Of a stretch of DNA of 64,000 bases, positions 35,841-44,417 are shown piece by piece. Source of the stretch: Bryobacterales bacterium. Lineage in GTDB: Bacteria; Acidobacteriota; Terriglobia; Bryobacterales; Bryobacteraceae. Below the pieces are notes generated by a model. The model had not been told where the DNA came from. It saw nothing but the letters and a program-made list of their open reading frames with translations, and made no database searches. The stretch lies in contig JAEUQF010000461.1 in the NCBI GenBank assembly GCA_016789745.1, positions 1-64,000 on the forward strand. The letters run 5' to 3'. A program made the translations under genes and the position numbers. The stretch's first letter is position 1; every line of letters begins with the position of its first letter.

Positions 35841-37856
35841 ATGTCTGGCGCGTCCAGGCCGGAGTCTCCGCCGCTCCCACCCGCCAATAGCGGCGCTGGC
35901 GACCGGCTCGACACCTGGAAGGAGATTGCTGCCTACCTGGGACGGGACGTTCGTACGGCGAAGCGTTGGGAACGCACCCGCGGCATGCCGGTTCATCGAC
36001 TGCCGGGAGGGCCCAAAGCAGCTGTCTACGCGATACGGACCGAACTGGAACTTTGGAGGCAGGGCGCCGGGGACGACCCAACGGCGGAGAGCCCGCAACC
36101 TGCCCCTGCTCCATCCAGGCGCGCGCTGTGGGCCGGCGCAGCAGCGGTCCTCCTTTCCGTCTGTGCCGTGGTCTTCTTCTTCCGCGATCCACCCACCAGG
36201 CTCCGCGTAACCCCGTTGACCAGTTATCGCGGCGTCGAATGGTTCCCTTCCCTCTCGCCCGATGGCAAGCTGGTGGCATTCTCCTGGAACGGGGAACAGC
36301 AGGGCAACTACGATCTCTATGTCAATGTGATCGACGCCGGCACACCGCTCCGCATCACCACAGACCCTGAGATGGAGATAGCCCCGGTTTGGTCTCCGGA
36401 TGGAAGAAGGATCGCGTTTCTTCGCTGGGGGCTTGGTGCGCCCACCTTCCAGCACGTCGTCATCCCGGCGCTGGGCGGCCAGGAACGGATCGTCGCCCGC
36501 GGGCGGGTCACCACCCAGGCGTTGGGCATTCCGTTTCCCGCCTCCTCCTGGACACCGGACGGAACCCGCTTGATCTTTGCCGAAGCTCGGACCTCGGACG
36601 GCGCGTACGCCTTAACCCTGGCGCCGATTGCTGGCGGAGAAACCACGCCATTGACCGCGCCGCCGCCCAACTCGCCTGGCGATTGCTGCACCGTCGTGTC
36701 CCCTGACGGCCGCCTGCTGGCCTTTCTTCGCGGCTCCCCCACCCGCGAGCGGCGGGTCTTCGTGCTCAATATCAACCGGCGCGGCGAAGCAGCCGGCGAG
36801 CCACGGCCCATCGGTCCTCCATCCTGCCTCAATCCCTTCTGGTCGGCAGATGGGAACGAAGTATTGTGCGTCGCCGGCGACACCGTCGATCGCCGCATCT
36901 GGCGCCTTCCGGTCCGCCCCGGCTGGCGCGGCCCACGGGAAGTCTCCTCCACTTTTGGGTTAACCGGCCGGCATCTGACGTCGCGCGGCAACCTGCTGGT
37001 CTACTCCAACTTCGCCTGGCAGGAAGATATCTGGGAGTGGAGTGCAGAGAAGGGGCACCCGCAGCGCCGCCTCCTTGACTCCACCGGCGACGATCAGGCG
37101 CCGGACATCTCGCCGGATGGCAAACGGATCGCGTTTGTCTCCACACGGTCCGGACATCTCGCCGTGTGGACCAGCCAACGGGATGGCGCCAACCCCGCCG
37201 AACTGGCTCCGGCGGCGGCACCGCACACGCCGCGCTGGTCTCCCACCGGGGAGGAGATCGCCTTCACGTGCCGCACCGGTACCGGCCCGGAGCAGATCTG
37301 CCGGATCAGCGCCAATGGAGGACAACCGCTGCCGTTCACCCGCGCCAACGCGAGACATTCCCTCCCCAGTTGGTCTCGCGACGGCAAGTGGGTCTACTAC
37401 GCCTGCGACGCCAGTGGGAGCTTTCAAACTTGGAAGGCGCCGCTCGACGCCTCCAGCCCACCGGTTCGCGTGAGTCGCGACGGCGGTTATGGCGTCCTCG
37501 AATCCGCTGATGGGCGAACCCTGTTCTTTGCCAAGCCGCTCCTGTCCAGCCCGCTCTATCGTATGCCTGCGCAAGGAGGCGGCGAGACCGCCCTCGGGGA
37601 GGAGATCCGATCGCTGCGCCTGCCCATGAACTTCGCCGTAGGCCCCGAAGCCGTGTACTTTGCCTGGTCCCGGAACCCGGCGCAGTGGTTCGAGCTTCGC
37701 TCCTACTCCCTCGCCACCGGGGAAGCGAGGGTCATCCAGCGGATTGACCGCGGCCTCGGCAACGGAATCGCGATCGCCCCGGACGGGCACAGCCTGCTGT
37801 TCACCACAACGGAGCTCAACGCCGGAGATCTGTTCCTGGTCGACAACTTCCGCTGA
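35841..37856 (+). CDS. DNA-binding domain-TM-TolB-like propeller protein
   Basis: A 671-residue protein. Residues 22-72 form a MerR/excisionase-like helix-turn-helix with text common in Acidobacteria (RLDTWKEIAAYLGRDVRTAK, RWERTRGMPVHRLPGG, AVYAIRTELELW). A Pro-rich linker precedes a membrane helix at about 96-114 (WAGAAAVLLSVCAVVFFF). The rest is a PD40/TolB-type propeller with repeated W/F-SPDG-x-x-I-AF units: PSLSPDGKLVAFSW, PVWSPDGRRIAFLR, APDISPDGKRIAFVSTRS, PRWSPTGEEIAFTC, PSWSRDGKWVYYAC. It resembles a membrane-bound regulator sensing something outside. A terminator-like hairpin follows. The decayed gene at 5368 is a relative. Confidence 0.85.
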   Translation: MSGASRPESPPLPPANSGAGDRLDTWKEIAAYLGRDVRTAKRWERTRGMPVHRLPGGPKAAVYAIRTELELWRQGAGDDPTAESPQPAPAPSRRALWAGAAAVLLSVCAVVFFFRDPPTRLRVTPLTSYRGVEWFPSLSPDGKLVAFSWNGEQQGNYDLYVNVIDAGTPLRITTDPEMEIAPVWSPDGRRIAFLRWGLGAPTFQHVVIPALGGQERIVARGRVTTQALGIPFPASSWTPDGTRLIFAEARTSDGAYALTLAPIAGGETTPLTAPPPNSPGDCCTVVSPDGRLLAFLRGSPTRERRVFVLNINRRGEAAGEPRPIGPPSCLNPFWSADGNEVLCVAGDTVDRRIWRLPVRPGWRGPREVSSTFGLTGRHLTSRGNLLVYSNFAWQEDIWEWSAEKGHPQRRLLDSTGDDQAPDISPDGKRIAFVSTRSGHLAVWTSQRDGANPAELAPAAAPHTPRWSPTGEEIAFTCRTGTGPEQICRISANGGQPLPFTRANARHSLPSWSRDGKWVYYACDASGSFQTWKAPLDASSPPVRVSRDGGYGVLESADGRTLFFAKPLLSSPLYRMPAQGGGETALGEEIRSLRLPMNFAVGPEAVYFAWSRNPAQWFELRSYSLATGEARVIQRIDRGLGNGIAIAPDGHSLLFTTTELNAGDLFLVDNFR

Positions 37857-37872
37857 GGGACCAGCCGGGCAG

Positions 37873-37910
37873 GTGTCGGATTTTGTGCAGCCCCAGCCGC
37901 GATCCGACAC
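37873..37910 (+). terminator. Terminator-like hairpin after the propeller gene
   Basis: A perfect 9-bp inverted repeat GTGTCGGAT (37873-37881) and ATCCGACAC (37902-37910), followed by TATTTCC. It begins 17 bases after the stop. The loop is 20 bases, long for an intrinsic terminator. Confidence 0.5.
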
Positions 37911-37978
37911 TATTTCCTCCATCGAATCAACGACCTGACCCGAGAATCACACCCGCCACATGGCACGCTGATACCGCC

Positions 37979-38643
37979 ATGATCGACGAACATATCCCTA
38001 CGGCTGCTCCCGATCCCGGCCCGCCACCACCGCCCCCACAGCACGACCGGCGCGCCGAAACCTCTCGAATCAATGGCGCCAGATCCCGAGGCCCGAAAAC
38101 CGCCGCCGGCAAGCGCCGCTCCGCCGCTAACGCCGTTCGTCACGGCTTCACTGCCAGGAGCGCGACCTCGTCCAGGACATCATCGACTCGGTCTGGGGCA
38201 TACGCCGCATCAAGCGCCACGAGCAGAAGCTGATGAACCTCGAAATGGTCCGCGCTCGCCCGGACGCCGAAGACGAGTTCGAACGCTTCGACTGCGGCAC
38301 GCTCGAGGCCCTCGCCTTCCAGAACCGCACTATCAGCCGCGATCACGAAAACCTCGACCGCTACGCCCGCCGTTATCACAAGTCAATTGATATGTTGCTC
38401 AAACTGCGCGGCTTGCGCAGCTTCACCGACCCGGTTCGTAACATCGGGCTGCACCGATTCCGGGCCCGCTCCCCGGGCGGACGAACCTATTTCTGCCGAG
38501 CCCGGCGGAGCTGCCCGTTCGCTCCGTCGCACCTGCCCTGCAGCAGTGGCTCTCGCCGCTCCGGGTCTTGTGCCTCAGCCTGGTACCGCCACTTCTCGCC
38601 GCACTCCCGGCGGGCAGGCTATTTGGGGCAGAGCGTGATCTGA
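37979..38643 (+). pseudogene. Frameshifted member of the 'INGARSRGP...GK...NAVRHG' family
   Basis: From ATG 37979 the frame gives the family N-terminal motif (AETSRINGARSRGPKTAAGK, then RRSAANAVRHGFTA). At about 38152 the frame must change by one to reach QERDLVQDIIDSVWGIRRIK, then RHEQKLMNLEMVRARPDAED and DHENLDRYARRYHKSIDMLL. Relatives have additional residues between HG(L/F)TA and the helical part, so a deletion with frameshift is likely. The tail after LLKLRG is not family-like and overlaps the end of the convergent gene. It is a paralogue of the intact gene at 17026. Confidence 0.65.
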
Positions 38644-39512
38644 AGCGTACTGAGGAACTCCTCGTTCTGCTCGGGCGGGGGCGGTTTCTGGTAGCCGCCC
38701 TTCCACAGGTCGAACATCTCGGCGTAGCGCAGGTACTGGGCACGGCAGTAGCCTTCGTCTTCAGGAAGGCGATACAGAGCCAGACCGCTCTTGAAACGCA
38801 CCGAAGGCCAGACGCGGTCGTGGTAGACCGTGAATTCCGCCTTCTCCAGGAAGACGCCCAGAATGACGGCGTTCGGGTGGCGGCGCAGCAGTTCGCCTCT
38901 AGCCATGCGGTTGAGGTCCGGCGGGGCCGCCACCGGCAGCACGGGGGGTGCCTTGGCCGCCTGCTTAGCGGCTTCCCAGAGAGGAAGAATCTCGGGACGA
39001 AGGGGTTCGAAGATCTCGGCGGGCACGCTCACCCCGAGTTCGGGGACATGAAAGGAACGGTCGGCCTCTAGGTCGAAGCGGATTCGCCATTGCAGGTACC
39101 GCTGGGCGAAGCGGTCGAACCGGATCCCGGGTCCGTATTCGGTAACGCGCCCTTCACGGAGGTCGCGCATGCGCTGCACCATTGATGCCACACTGCCGCG
39201 AGCCTGCTTGGTGAGGGCGCGAGCCACGGTCTGCCTCGGGTTGGCTGCGGCGGCGCACCATGCGGCGATCTGCGGGTGGAACTGTGCGGGGGCTTGCAGG
39301 AAGCCTCCAGGGGCGCAGTCGCGTGCGAGTTCACCCAGATCCCGCAGCACGTTCTCCCGCTGCGCCGGAACGTTCGGGAAGGAACTGCCCCGAACGAGAT
39401 AGGCCAACTCTAGGTTGCCGCGGTACTTCGCTTCGAAGGCTGTTTGCCCAGCCAGTCCGAAGACAATGGCCATCCCGGCAAGCGGCGGAACCAGGATCTG
39501 GCGAGTGCGCAT
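38619..39512 (-). CDS. Exported protein of unknown function, third gene of esterase operon
   Basis: A 297-residue protein starting at ATG 39512, which overlaps the preceding stop as TAATG. It has an N-terminal hydrophobic signal (ILVPPLAGMAIVFGLAG). The mature sequence has YRGNLELAYLVRGSSFPNVP, then AWCAAAANPRQTVARALTKQ, LQWRIRFDLEADRSFHVPEL and RHPNAVILGVFLEKAEF. It ends EEFLSTLQITLCPK. No recognised domain. The tight coupling to a transglutaminase-like protein and an esterase suggests it belongs to the same extracytoplasmic process. Confidence 0.7.
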   Translation of the reverse strand: MRTRQILVPPLAGMAIVFGLAGQTAFEAKYRGNLELAYLVRGSSFPNVPAQRENVLRDLGELARDCAPGGFLQAPAQFHPQIAAWCAAAANPRQTVARALTKQARGSVASMVQRMRDLREGRVTEYGPGIRFDRFAQRYLQWRIRFDLEADRSFHVPELGVSVPAEIFEPLRPEILPLWEAAKQAAKAPPVLPVAAPPDLNRMARGELLRRHPNAVILGVFLEKAEFTVYHDRVWPSVRFKSGLALYRLPEDEGYCRAQYLRYAEMFDLWKGGYQKPPPPEQNEEFLSTLQITLCPK

Positions 39513-41038
39513 TAATACATTATGGCGACCGATTCGCAACGCAGCAGGCCCGGTGCGTTCGCCTGGTACACCGCTTCGTTCCCGCGGAAATCGCTGACCT
39601 GGAGTACCTGCCGGTGCTGGCGCTGGCCGCCGGCCGTCTGGTAGCGATACGTCACCGTCACCTGGCGGCGGAGAGCCGCCGGATCGGCTACGCGCAGGCG
39701 CACGGTGTTGGCACCAGCAAACAGCGGCGGAATCGACGTCATGCTGTTTTCGAAATACACCAGCAGTTTCACCTGCTGGCGCCCGGGACCAGACAGGCGC
39801 ACTTGAAAACGATACTTGCCATGGATCTGGAGCGCGGCTTTGCCACTGAGTGGCGACCATTCCGACCAGCGGTCCGGTTCGGCCGCGTGGCGAGGTTTCG
39901 GTTCGAGCGTTCGGATCTCGGCCGTCGTGCCGGGCGGTATGTCGACGGTCCCATCTACCAGCACGTAAGGGCTGCGCAGATCGAGCACCGGCGGCACGGG
40001 GGTCTTGTTGCCAGGGGCGTATTCGATGACGCCGTAGGCCTGGCCGATCGAGCGGCTGCCGGCCAGATCCGGCGGGTAGCCTTCGTTCGTCGGGATGGTG
40101 CCCAGGTATGGCTTCATCCGTTGGTAGTTGGGATCGTGAGCCGGCCAGTTGCCGTTGTGGGAGGTTTCGGCAACGCGATAGAAGCGGCCACTCGGCAGGA
40201 ACGGCCATTCGCGTTTTGTATGCTGGCCGGAGGGAACGTAGAACTTGCGCGCGGAGTTGTCCCAGTAGCGGGTGACCGTCGTGCCCGGCGGAAGCGAGAA
40301 GCTCATGTCGTGGAATGCCGTGCCCATGCGGTATTGCCCGTTGCCGAAGACATGTTCCTTCGGAGCGCCCGCGGCGCGCCAGGCCGATTCGGACACGAAG
40401 TAGGCCGGATGCAGCAACAGGGCGCGCTCCCACTCGATACCGGCGATTTCGAAGAACGGCCGGGAGCGGTGGCGATAAGCACGGTTAGTCTCGAACTTGC
40501 CGTGTAGTTCCGCCCAGTCCAGCACGCGGGCATCGGGCTTGTCCCGGTCGACCAGGTAGTAGCCGTAGCGGGGATCGAAGGCACCGTAGGCGTTGTCCAT
40601 GCGGAGCCGGTACATGGTGTGATAGCCGCCGTCTTCGTGCTGCGTGATGACGCGTTCGGCCGAGCGCGGGTCGCCTTTGTACTCCTGCCAGGCGGCCTCG
40701 GCAATGCGGCTGGTGGTATCGCAGAAGCCCCAACCGTAGACGAATAACTGCTTGTGCGCATCGAGCACGGAGGCTTCCTTACCCGGAGTGCCTTCGAAGG
40801 ACTGGATCATGCCGCCCACCGCCATGCGGGAGAACAGGCGCAGCCATTCGAAGAATGTCTTGCCCTGCGCGGTCTCGCTGGCGTTGGCGTTCCCGGAGAT
40901 GCGCATGACGTCGGCCGTCCACTCTTTGAGAGTGGTCGCCCGCGGCCAGGCGTCGTTGCTGAGTACGACGCCGTCGATGGACTGCGAAGAGGCTGCGGAG
41001 AGGAATGCGGTGAGAAGGAGAAGAAGAATGCGTATCAT
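39512..41038 (-). CDS. Exported transglutaminase-like protein
   Basis: A 508-residue protein with a signal peptide (MIRILLLLLTAFLSAASS). The core LFVYGWGFCDTTSRIAEAAW (Cys106), then DGGYHTMYRL (His140) and AYGAFDPRYGYYLVD (Asp155) has the order and spacing of a Cys-His-Asp transglutaminase/peptidase fold. The C-terminal half (about 330-508) is beta-rich (TAEIRTLEPKP, ALQIHGKYRFQVRLSGPGRQ), like carbohydrate-binding or Ig-type modules. Family members often act as cysteine peptidases or amidases. ATG at 41038 overlaps the esterase stop by four bases. Assignment rests on motif spacing, not on a search. Confidence 0.65.
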   Translation of the reverse strand: MIRILLLLLTAFLSAASSQSIDGVVLSNDAWPRATTLKEWTADVMRISGNANASETAQGKTFFEWLRLFSRMAVGGMIQSFEGTPGKEASVLDAHKQLFVYGWGFCDTTSRIAEAAWQEYKGDPRSAERVITQHEDGGYHTMYRLRMDNAYGAFDPRYGYYLVDRDKPDARVLDWAELHGKFETNRAYRHRSRPFFEIAGIEWERALLLHPAYFVSESAWRAAGAPKEHVFGNGQYRMGTAFHDMSFSLPPGTTVTRYWDNSARKFYVPSGQHTKREWPFLPSGRFYRVAETSHNGNWPAHDPNYQRMKPYLGTIPTNEGYPPDLAGSRSIGQAYGVIEYAPGNKTPVPPVLDLRSPYVLVDGTVDIPPGTTAEIRTLEPKPRHAAEPDRWSEWSPLSGKAALQIHGKYRFQVRLSGPGRQQVKLLVYFENSMTSIPPLFAGANTVRLRVADPAALRRQVTVTYRYQTAGGQRQHRQVLQVSDFRGNEAVYQANAPGLLRCESVAIMY

Positions 41039-43011
41039 TTGGGCACCTTGAGGGTCCAGCCGAACAGATGCTGCTGATGCAGTTGGAAGGCCTGGTAGAG
41101 AGGCTCGCGGCCGTAACGGACATCGGGCGTAAAGTGGAAGCTCCAGGAATCGCGGTGCAGCAGCAGCGGGATCTCCTGCCCGGCGGCTTCGGGCGACAGG
41201 CGGACCAGGCTGGTGCGGTTGCGGGCGCCCGTCCATTCCCGCTGCTTCTCTTCCTGGAGGTCGGCGATCTCGGTCAGGAGCGGCGAATCGGAGTAGACCT
41301 TGGCGCGGTGCCAGTTGTCCTTGTCGAAGGGATCCAAGCCTTGCTTCAGGCGCACCCATAGCGTGGCATCCTCGCCCGGCTCTAGGATGCCGTTGCCGTT
41401 GCCCTTACCTTCGGTCACGGTGCGTTCGAGAGAGGCGCCGCCGCCCTGATTGCCCTTCTGGCGGAAGGTACGGAAGGTGTGGGTACGGCCATCGAGGATG
41501 ATGACCTCGGCGGGTGGTTCCAGGGGGTCCGGGGCCACCAGGACATCGATGGCTTCGGTGCGGCTGATGTAGCCGTCGTAGGTGATTTTGACGTGCAGAC
41601 GGACACGGGCAAAGTCACCGGCGCCGGAGGTGAAGCGGACACGGAAGGAGGTGCGAAGATCGGCGATAGCGCCTGCGGCGAGGTTGGCAACCGTGGCGGA
41701 TTTGGCGAGAATTTCAGCGGTGGGGTATTCGGTGCTGAGATCGACTTTGACCTTGTCGAGCGCGGCGCCGCGCGGGTTATAGATGCGCAGTGGTAGTTGG
41801 ATGGCGGTGTTGGGGCGCACCCGGAGGACATCGCGCCCGGTCACCGGCAGCAGGATGGGCGGCTGTGCACCGGTTCCCTGCCCCGCGAAGCTGAAGACGT
41901 GCCCGTCGCAGTTCGTACGGATGGTGAGGCGGCCGTCGGCGCTGGCGATGACTTCGCTCCGCTGCAGCATGCCACCGTGGAGCGCGAGGTCCTGCACCTG
42001 GTAGCGGGCGCCGGCCCGGTAAACCGGCGCGGTGATGACCTGGAGCGCGTTGCAGGCGGCCGGTGGGCCATCGGGGGTCCAGCGGCGGGTCGTCACCGTG
42101 AAGCCGCCCTGCCGGACGTTGGCCAGCGTCACGGCGGCTGGTCCGGGTGCGTCGTGCGAGAGCGAATAGCCGCGGGTCTCAAAGGCCCGGTAGGCGGTGG
42201 AGTACGTCCACTCTTCCGGAGTGTTGTCCAGTGTGGGGTTGGCGAAGGCACGGAGGTGAAAGGCGAAGGTTTCGCCGATGGAGGTGGCCCAGTGGCGATG
42301 GTACTCGTCCTGGCGGAATTCGAAGTCCACCTGCGGCGTCGCGGCATAGGCGGCACGTAGTTCTTCGTGGTACTGGCTGATGTAGTCGCCGCTGGCGCGG
42401 ATGAGGCGGACCATGGTGGCCGAGTGATTCAGAAGCTGGTCGCGGGTACGCCACAGAAGCCGGCGGCCCTTTCCGCCGGCGAAGAACTCATGGCTGGGGT
42501 TGAAGGCCGACGCGCTGCCGACCAGGTCCGGGTAACGGGCACTCAGCGAGAGGCTTGTGTAGCCGCCCATGCTGAGGCCGGAAGTGGCGCGGTGGCGCCG
42601 GGTGGGGATGGTGCGGAAAGTGGAGTCGATGTGGCTGACGAGTTCGCGGAAGTAGACCCCGAAGTCGTAGGTGCCGCCGTCGCTCATCACGTCGTACGGG
42701 GCGCCGCCGTAGAAGCCGGTGTAGTGCTCGGCAACATAGCCGTCCATGGCGACGACGATAACGGGGTTGTCCCTCACGAAGGCGGCGATCTTCGGGACCG
42801 TGTCCTTCCCGTCGTCGTACTTTTCGAGGGTGTAGCGGTCGCTGTGGCCGTGAAAGTAATAGATGACCGGATAGCGCTGCTGGCCTTGTTCGTAGCCAGT
42901 GGGCAGGAAGAGGCGGTAATTTCGCGGCTGCTGGAAAACGCGGCTGGGAAAGGAGCGGTCCTGGTAGGGCTGGGCAAAGGCGAGAAAGCAGAGGAGGGTG
43001 GGCAGAAACAT
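41035..43011 (-). CDS. Exported esterase-D-type alpha/beta hydrolase with C-terminal beta domains
   Basis: A 658-residue protein with a short signal (MFLPTLLCFLAFAQ). Residues about 20-260 are an esterase D / enterochelin-esterase-like hydrolase: LFLPTGYEQGQQRYPVIYYF, HGHSD, VIVVAMDGY, then the nucleophile elbow ATSGLSMGGYTS (Ser147). A likely catalytic His is in DEYHRHWATSI. The remaining about 400 residues are beta-rich modules of unknown type (VTGRDVLRVRPNTAIQLPLR, GDFARVRLHVKITYDGY, GILEPGEDATLWVRL). First gene of a three-gene coupled operon, divergent from the ROK operon. Members often deacylate plant or microbial polysaccharide esters, but the substrate here is unknown. Confidence 0.8.
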   Translation of the reverse strand: MFLPTLLCFLAFAQPYQDRSFPSRVFQQPRNYRLFLPTGYEQGQQRYPVIYYFHGHSDRYTLEKYDDGKDTVPKIAAFVRDNPVIVVAMDGYVAEHYTGFYGGAPYDVMSDGGTYDFGVYFRELVSHIDSTFRTIPTRRHRATSGLSMGGYTSLSLSARYPDLVGSASAFNPSHEFFAGGKGRRLLWRTRDQLLNHSATMVRLIRASGDYISQYHEELRAAYAATPQVDFEFRQDEYHRHWATSIGETFAFHLRAFANPTLDNTPEEWTYSTAYRAFETRGYSLSHDAPGPAAVTLANVRQGGFTVTTRRWTPDGPPAACNALQVITAPVYRAGARYQVQDLALHGGMLQRSEVIASADGRLTIRTNCDGHVFSFAGQGTGAQPPILLPVTGRDVLRVRPNTAIQLPLRIYNPRGAALDKVKVDLSTEYPTAEILAKSATVANLAAGAIADLRTSFRVRFTSGAGDFARVRLHVKITYDGYISRTEAIDVLVAPDPLEPPAEVIILDGRTHTFRTFRQKGNQGGGASLERTVTEGKGNGNGILEPGEDATLWVRLKQGLDPFDKDNWHRAKVYSDSPLLTEIADLQEEKQREWTGARNRTSLVRLSPEAAGQEIPLLLHRDSWSFHFTPDVRYGREPLYQAFQLHQQHLFGWTLKVPK

Positions 43012-43022
43012 TAAGGCGTCCG

Positions 43023-43045
43023 GTTAGGCAACAAGTTTGACTAAC
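43023..43045. promoter_or_regulatory. Candidate ROK operator GTTAG-N13-CTAAC
   Basis: An inverted repeat (43023-43027 and 43041-43045) 12 bases before the esterase start, in the divergent region facing the ROK gene. The inner GTTTGA-CTA (43035-43043) recurs as GTTTGAATCTA at 43125-43135. A TTGACG at 43104 could be a -35 element. ROK repressors bind such palindromes and often control divergent operons. Binding is inferred. Confidence 0.35.
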
Positions 43046-43122
43046 ATGCTACGCGCAAAGCAGGAGTGAGGCAAGCAGACCGAAAAGGAGGCACTTTTTT
43101 GGCTTGACGCTCCGGAGGATCA

Positions 43123-44412
43123 GTGTTTGAATCTAGTAAGGTTATTTTCCAAACTTACCCGGCTATGCCCGCCACAGATGCCAAACCCGACTCGGGAAGA
43201 ATGGGTGCCGCGGCCATGCGCAAGCTCAATAGCGCGCTGCTGCTGGACCTCATTCGCAGCAAGGGGCCGGTGTCGCGCGCCGACTTGTCCCGGCTGAGCG
43301 GGCTTACCAAGCCCACCGTTTCCAGCCAGGTGGCGGATCTGCTGCGCCGGGGCCTGGTGGTGGAAGCCGGCGAAGGAGAACCCGATGAACGCGGCGGAAA
43401 ACCTTCCCGGCTGATCAAGTTCGATCCGGGCTGCGGGTTTGTCGTCGGCGTCGAAATCGGATCCGCTAAAGTGCGCGTGCGGCTCGCCGAAATGGACGGC
43501 GGGATCTTGGATCGCGAGGACGTACGCATCCGGCCGGAACGCGGCGCGGACTACATTCTGGAGACGGTGGCGGAGACCTGCCGCACTGTCTTGGGAAGAG
43601 GACGCGGACGGAAGCGGAAACTGCTGACCATGGCCATCGCCGCGCCCGGACGGGTGGATGTCCGGTCCGGCACGGTGCTGGAGGCAGGCAACCTGTTTCA
43701 TTGGAAAAATGTCGCGGTGGGCGAGTTTCTCCAGCGGGCCTTTCGGGTGCCCGTGCAGGTGGAGAACGACGTCAACCTGGCAACGCTCGGCGAGATGCAC
43801 TACGGCATCTGCCGCGGTGGTGTGAAGAACTTCGTGCTGATCCGCCTGACCACAGGCGTCGGCGCCGGGCTGGTGATCGACGGTCACCTGTTCCAGGGCA
43901 ATCACTGGGCGGCGGGCGAGATCGGGCACATGGTGTTCGGACGCGAAGGTGTTCGCGGAGAAGTGAAGGAACGCGGCTACCTGGAATCGACGGTTGGCAG
44001 CGACCGCCTGCTGGAGCGGGTGCGGCTGGCACGTGCCAACAAGTCGGTGAAGGCAGCCCTTTCCAACGGTGTGGAACCCTCGGGCGAGAACGAGACCCTG
44101 AGTCTCAACGACCCGGCGGCGGCGGAGATTGTCGAGGATCTAGCGAGCCATTTGGGCCTTACCGCGGCACATCTGGCTGCCGTTCTGGATCCGGAGTTGA
44201 TCGTGTTGAACGGGGAACTGTTCGACCTTGTCACCGATCAGATCCGGGAGGTTGTGGAGCGCATCATCCCCTGGCCCGTGCGAATAGAGCGGTCCGCACT
44301 GGGCGAAGAAGGTGCATTGCTTGGAGCCATCGGTTCGGCCAGGGTGCTGGCCCACGAACTGATTTGCAACGCGGACCCTCCCATGGGCCGGGTTCACGAG
44401 AAAGAGGGATAG
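43123..44412 (+). CDS. ROK-family transcriptional regulator
   Basis: A 429-residue regulator. A winged helix-turn-helix covers about 28-80 (LNSALLLDLIRSKGPVSRAD, LSRLSGLTKPTVSSQVADLL). A ROK sugar-kinase-like domain follows (VVGVEIGSAKVRVRLAEM, AIAAPGRVDVRSGTV, VQVENDVNLATLGEM, GVGAGLVIDGHLFQGNHWAA, GEIGHMVF, ELIVLNGELF). The zinc-binding Cys cluster C-x-C-G-x-x-G-C-x-E of ROK kinases is absent, so it is a sugar-sensing repressor rather than an enzyme. GTG 43123 has GGAGG four bases before it; ATG 43165 is the alternative. It is first gene of the operon leading to TonB receptor 2. Confidence 0.88.
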   Translation: MFESSKVIFQTYPAMPATDAKPDSGRMGAAAMRKLNSALLLDLIRSKGPVSRADLSRLSGLTKPTVSSQVADLLRRGLVVEAGEGEPDERGGKPSRLIKFDPGCGFVVGVEIGSAKVRVRLAEMDGGILDREDVRIRPERGADYILETVAETCRTVLGRGRGRKRKLLTMAIAAPGRVDVRSGTVLEAGNLFHWKNVAVGEFLQRAFRVPVQVENDVNLATLGEMHYGICRGGVKNFVLIRLTTGVGAGLVIDGHLFQGNHWAAGEIGHMVFGREGVRGEVKERGYLESTVGSDRLLERVRLARANKSVKAALSNGVEPSGENETLSLNDPAAAEIVEDLASHLGLTAAHLAAVLDPELIVLNGELFDLVTDQIREVVERIIPWPVRIERSALGEEGALLGAIGSARVLAHELICNADPPMGRVHEKEG

Positions 44413-44417
44413 CTGTG

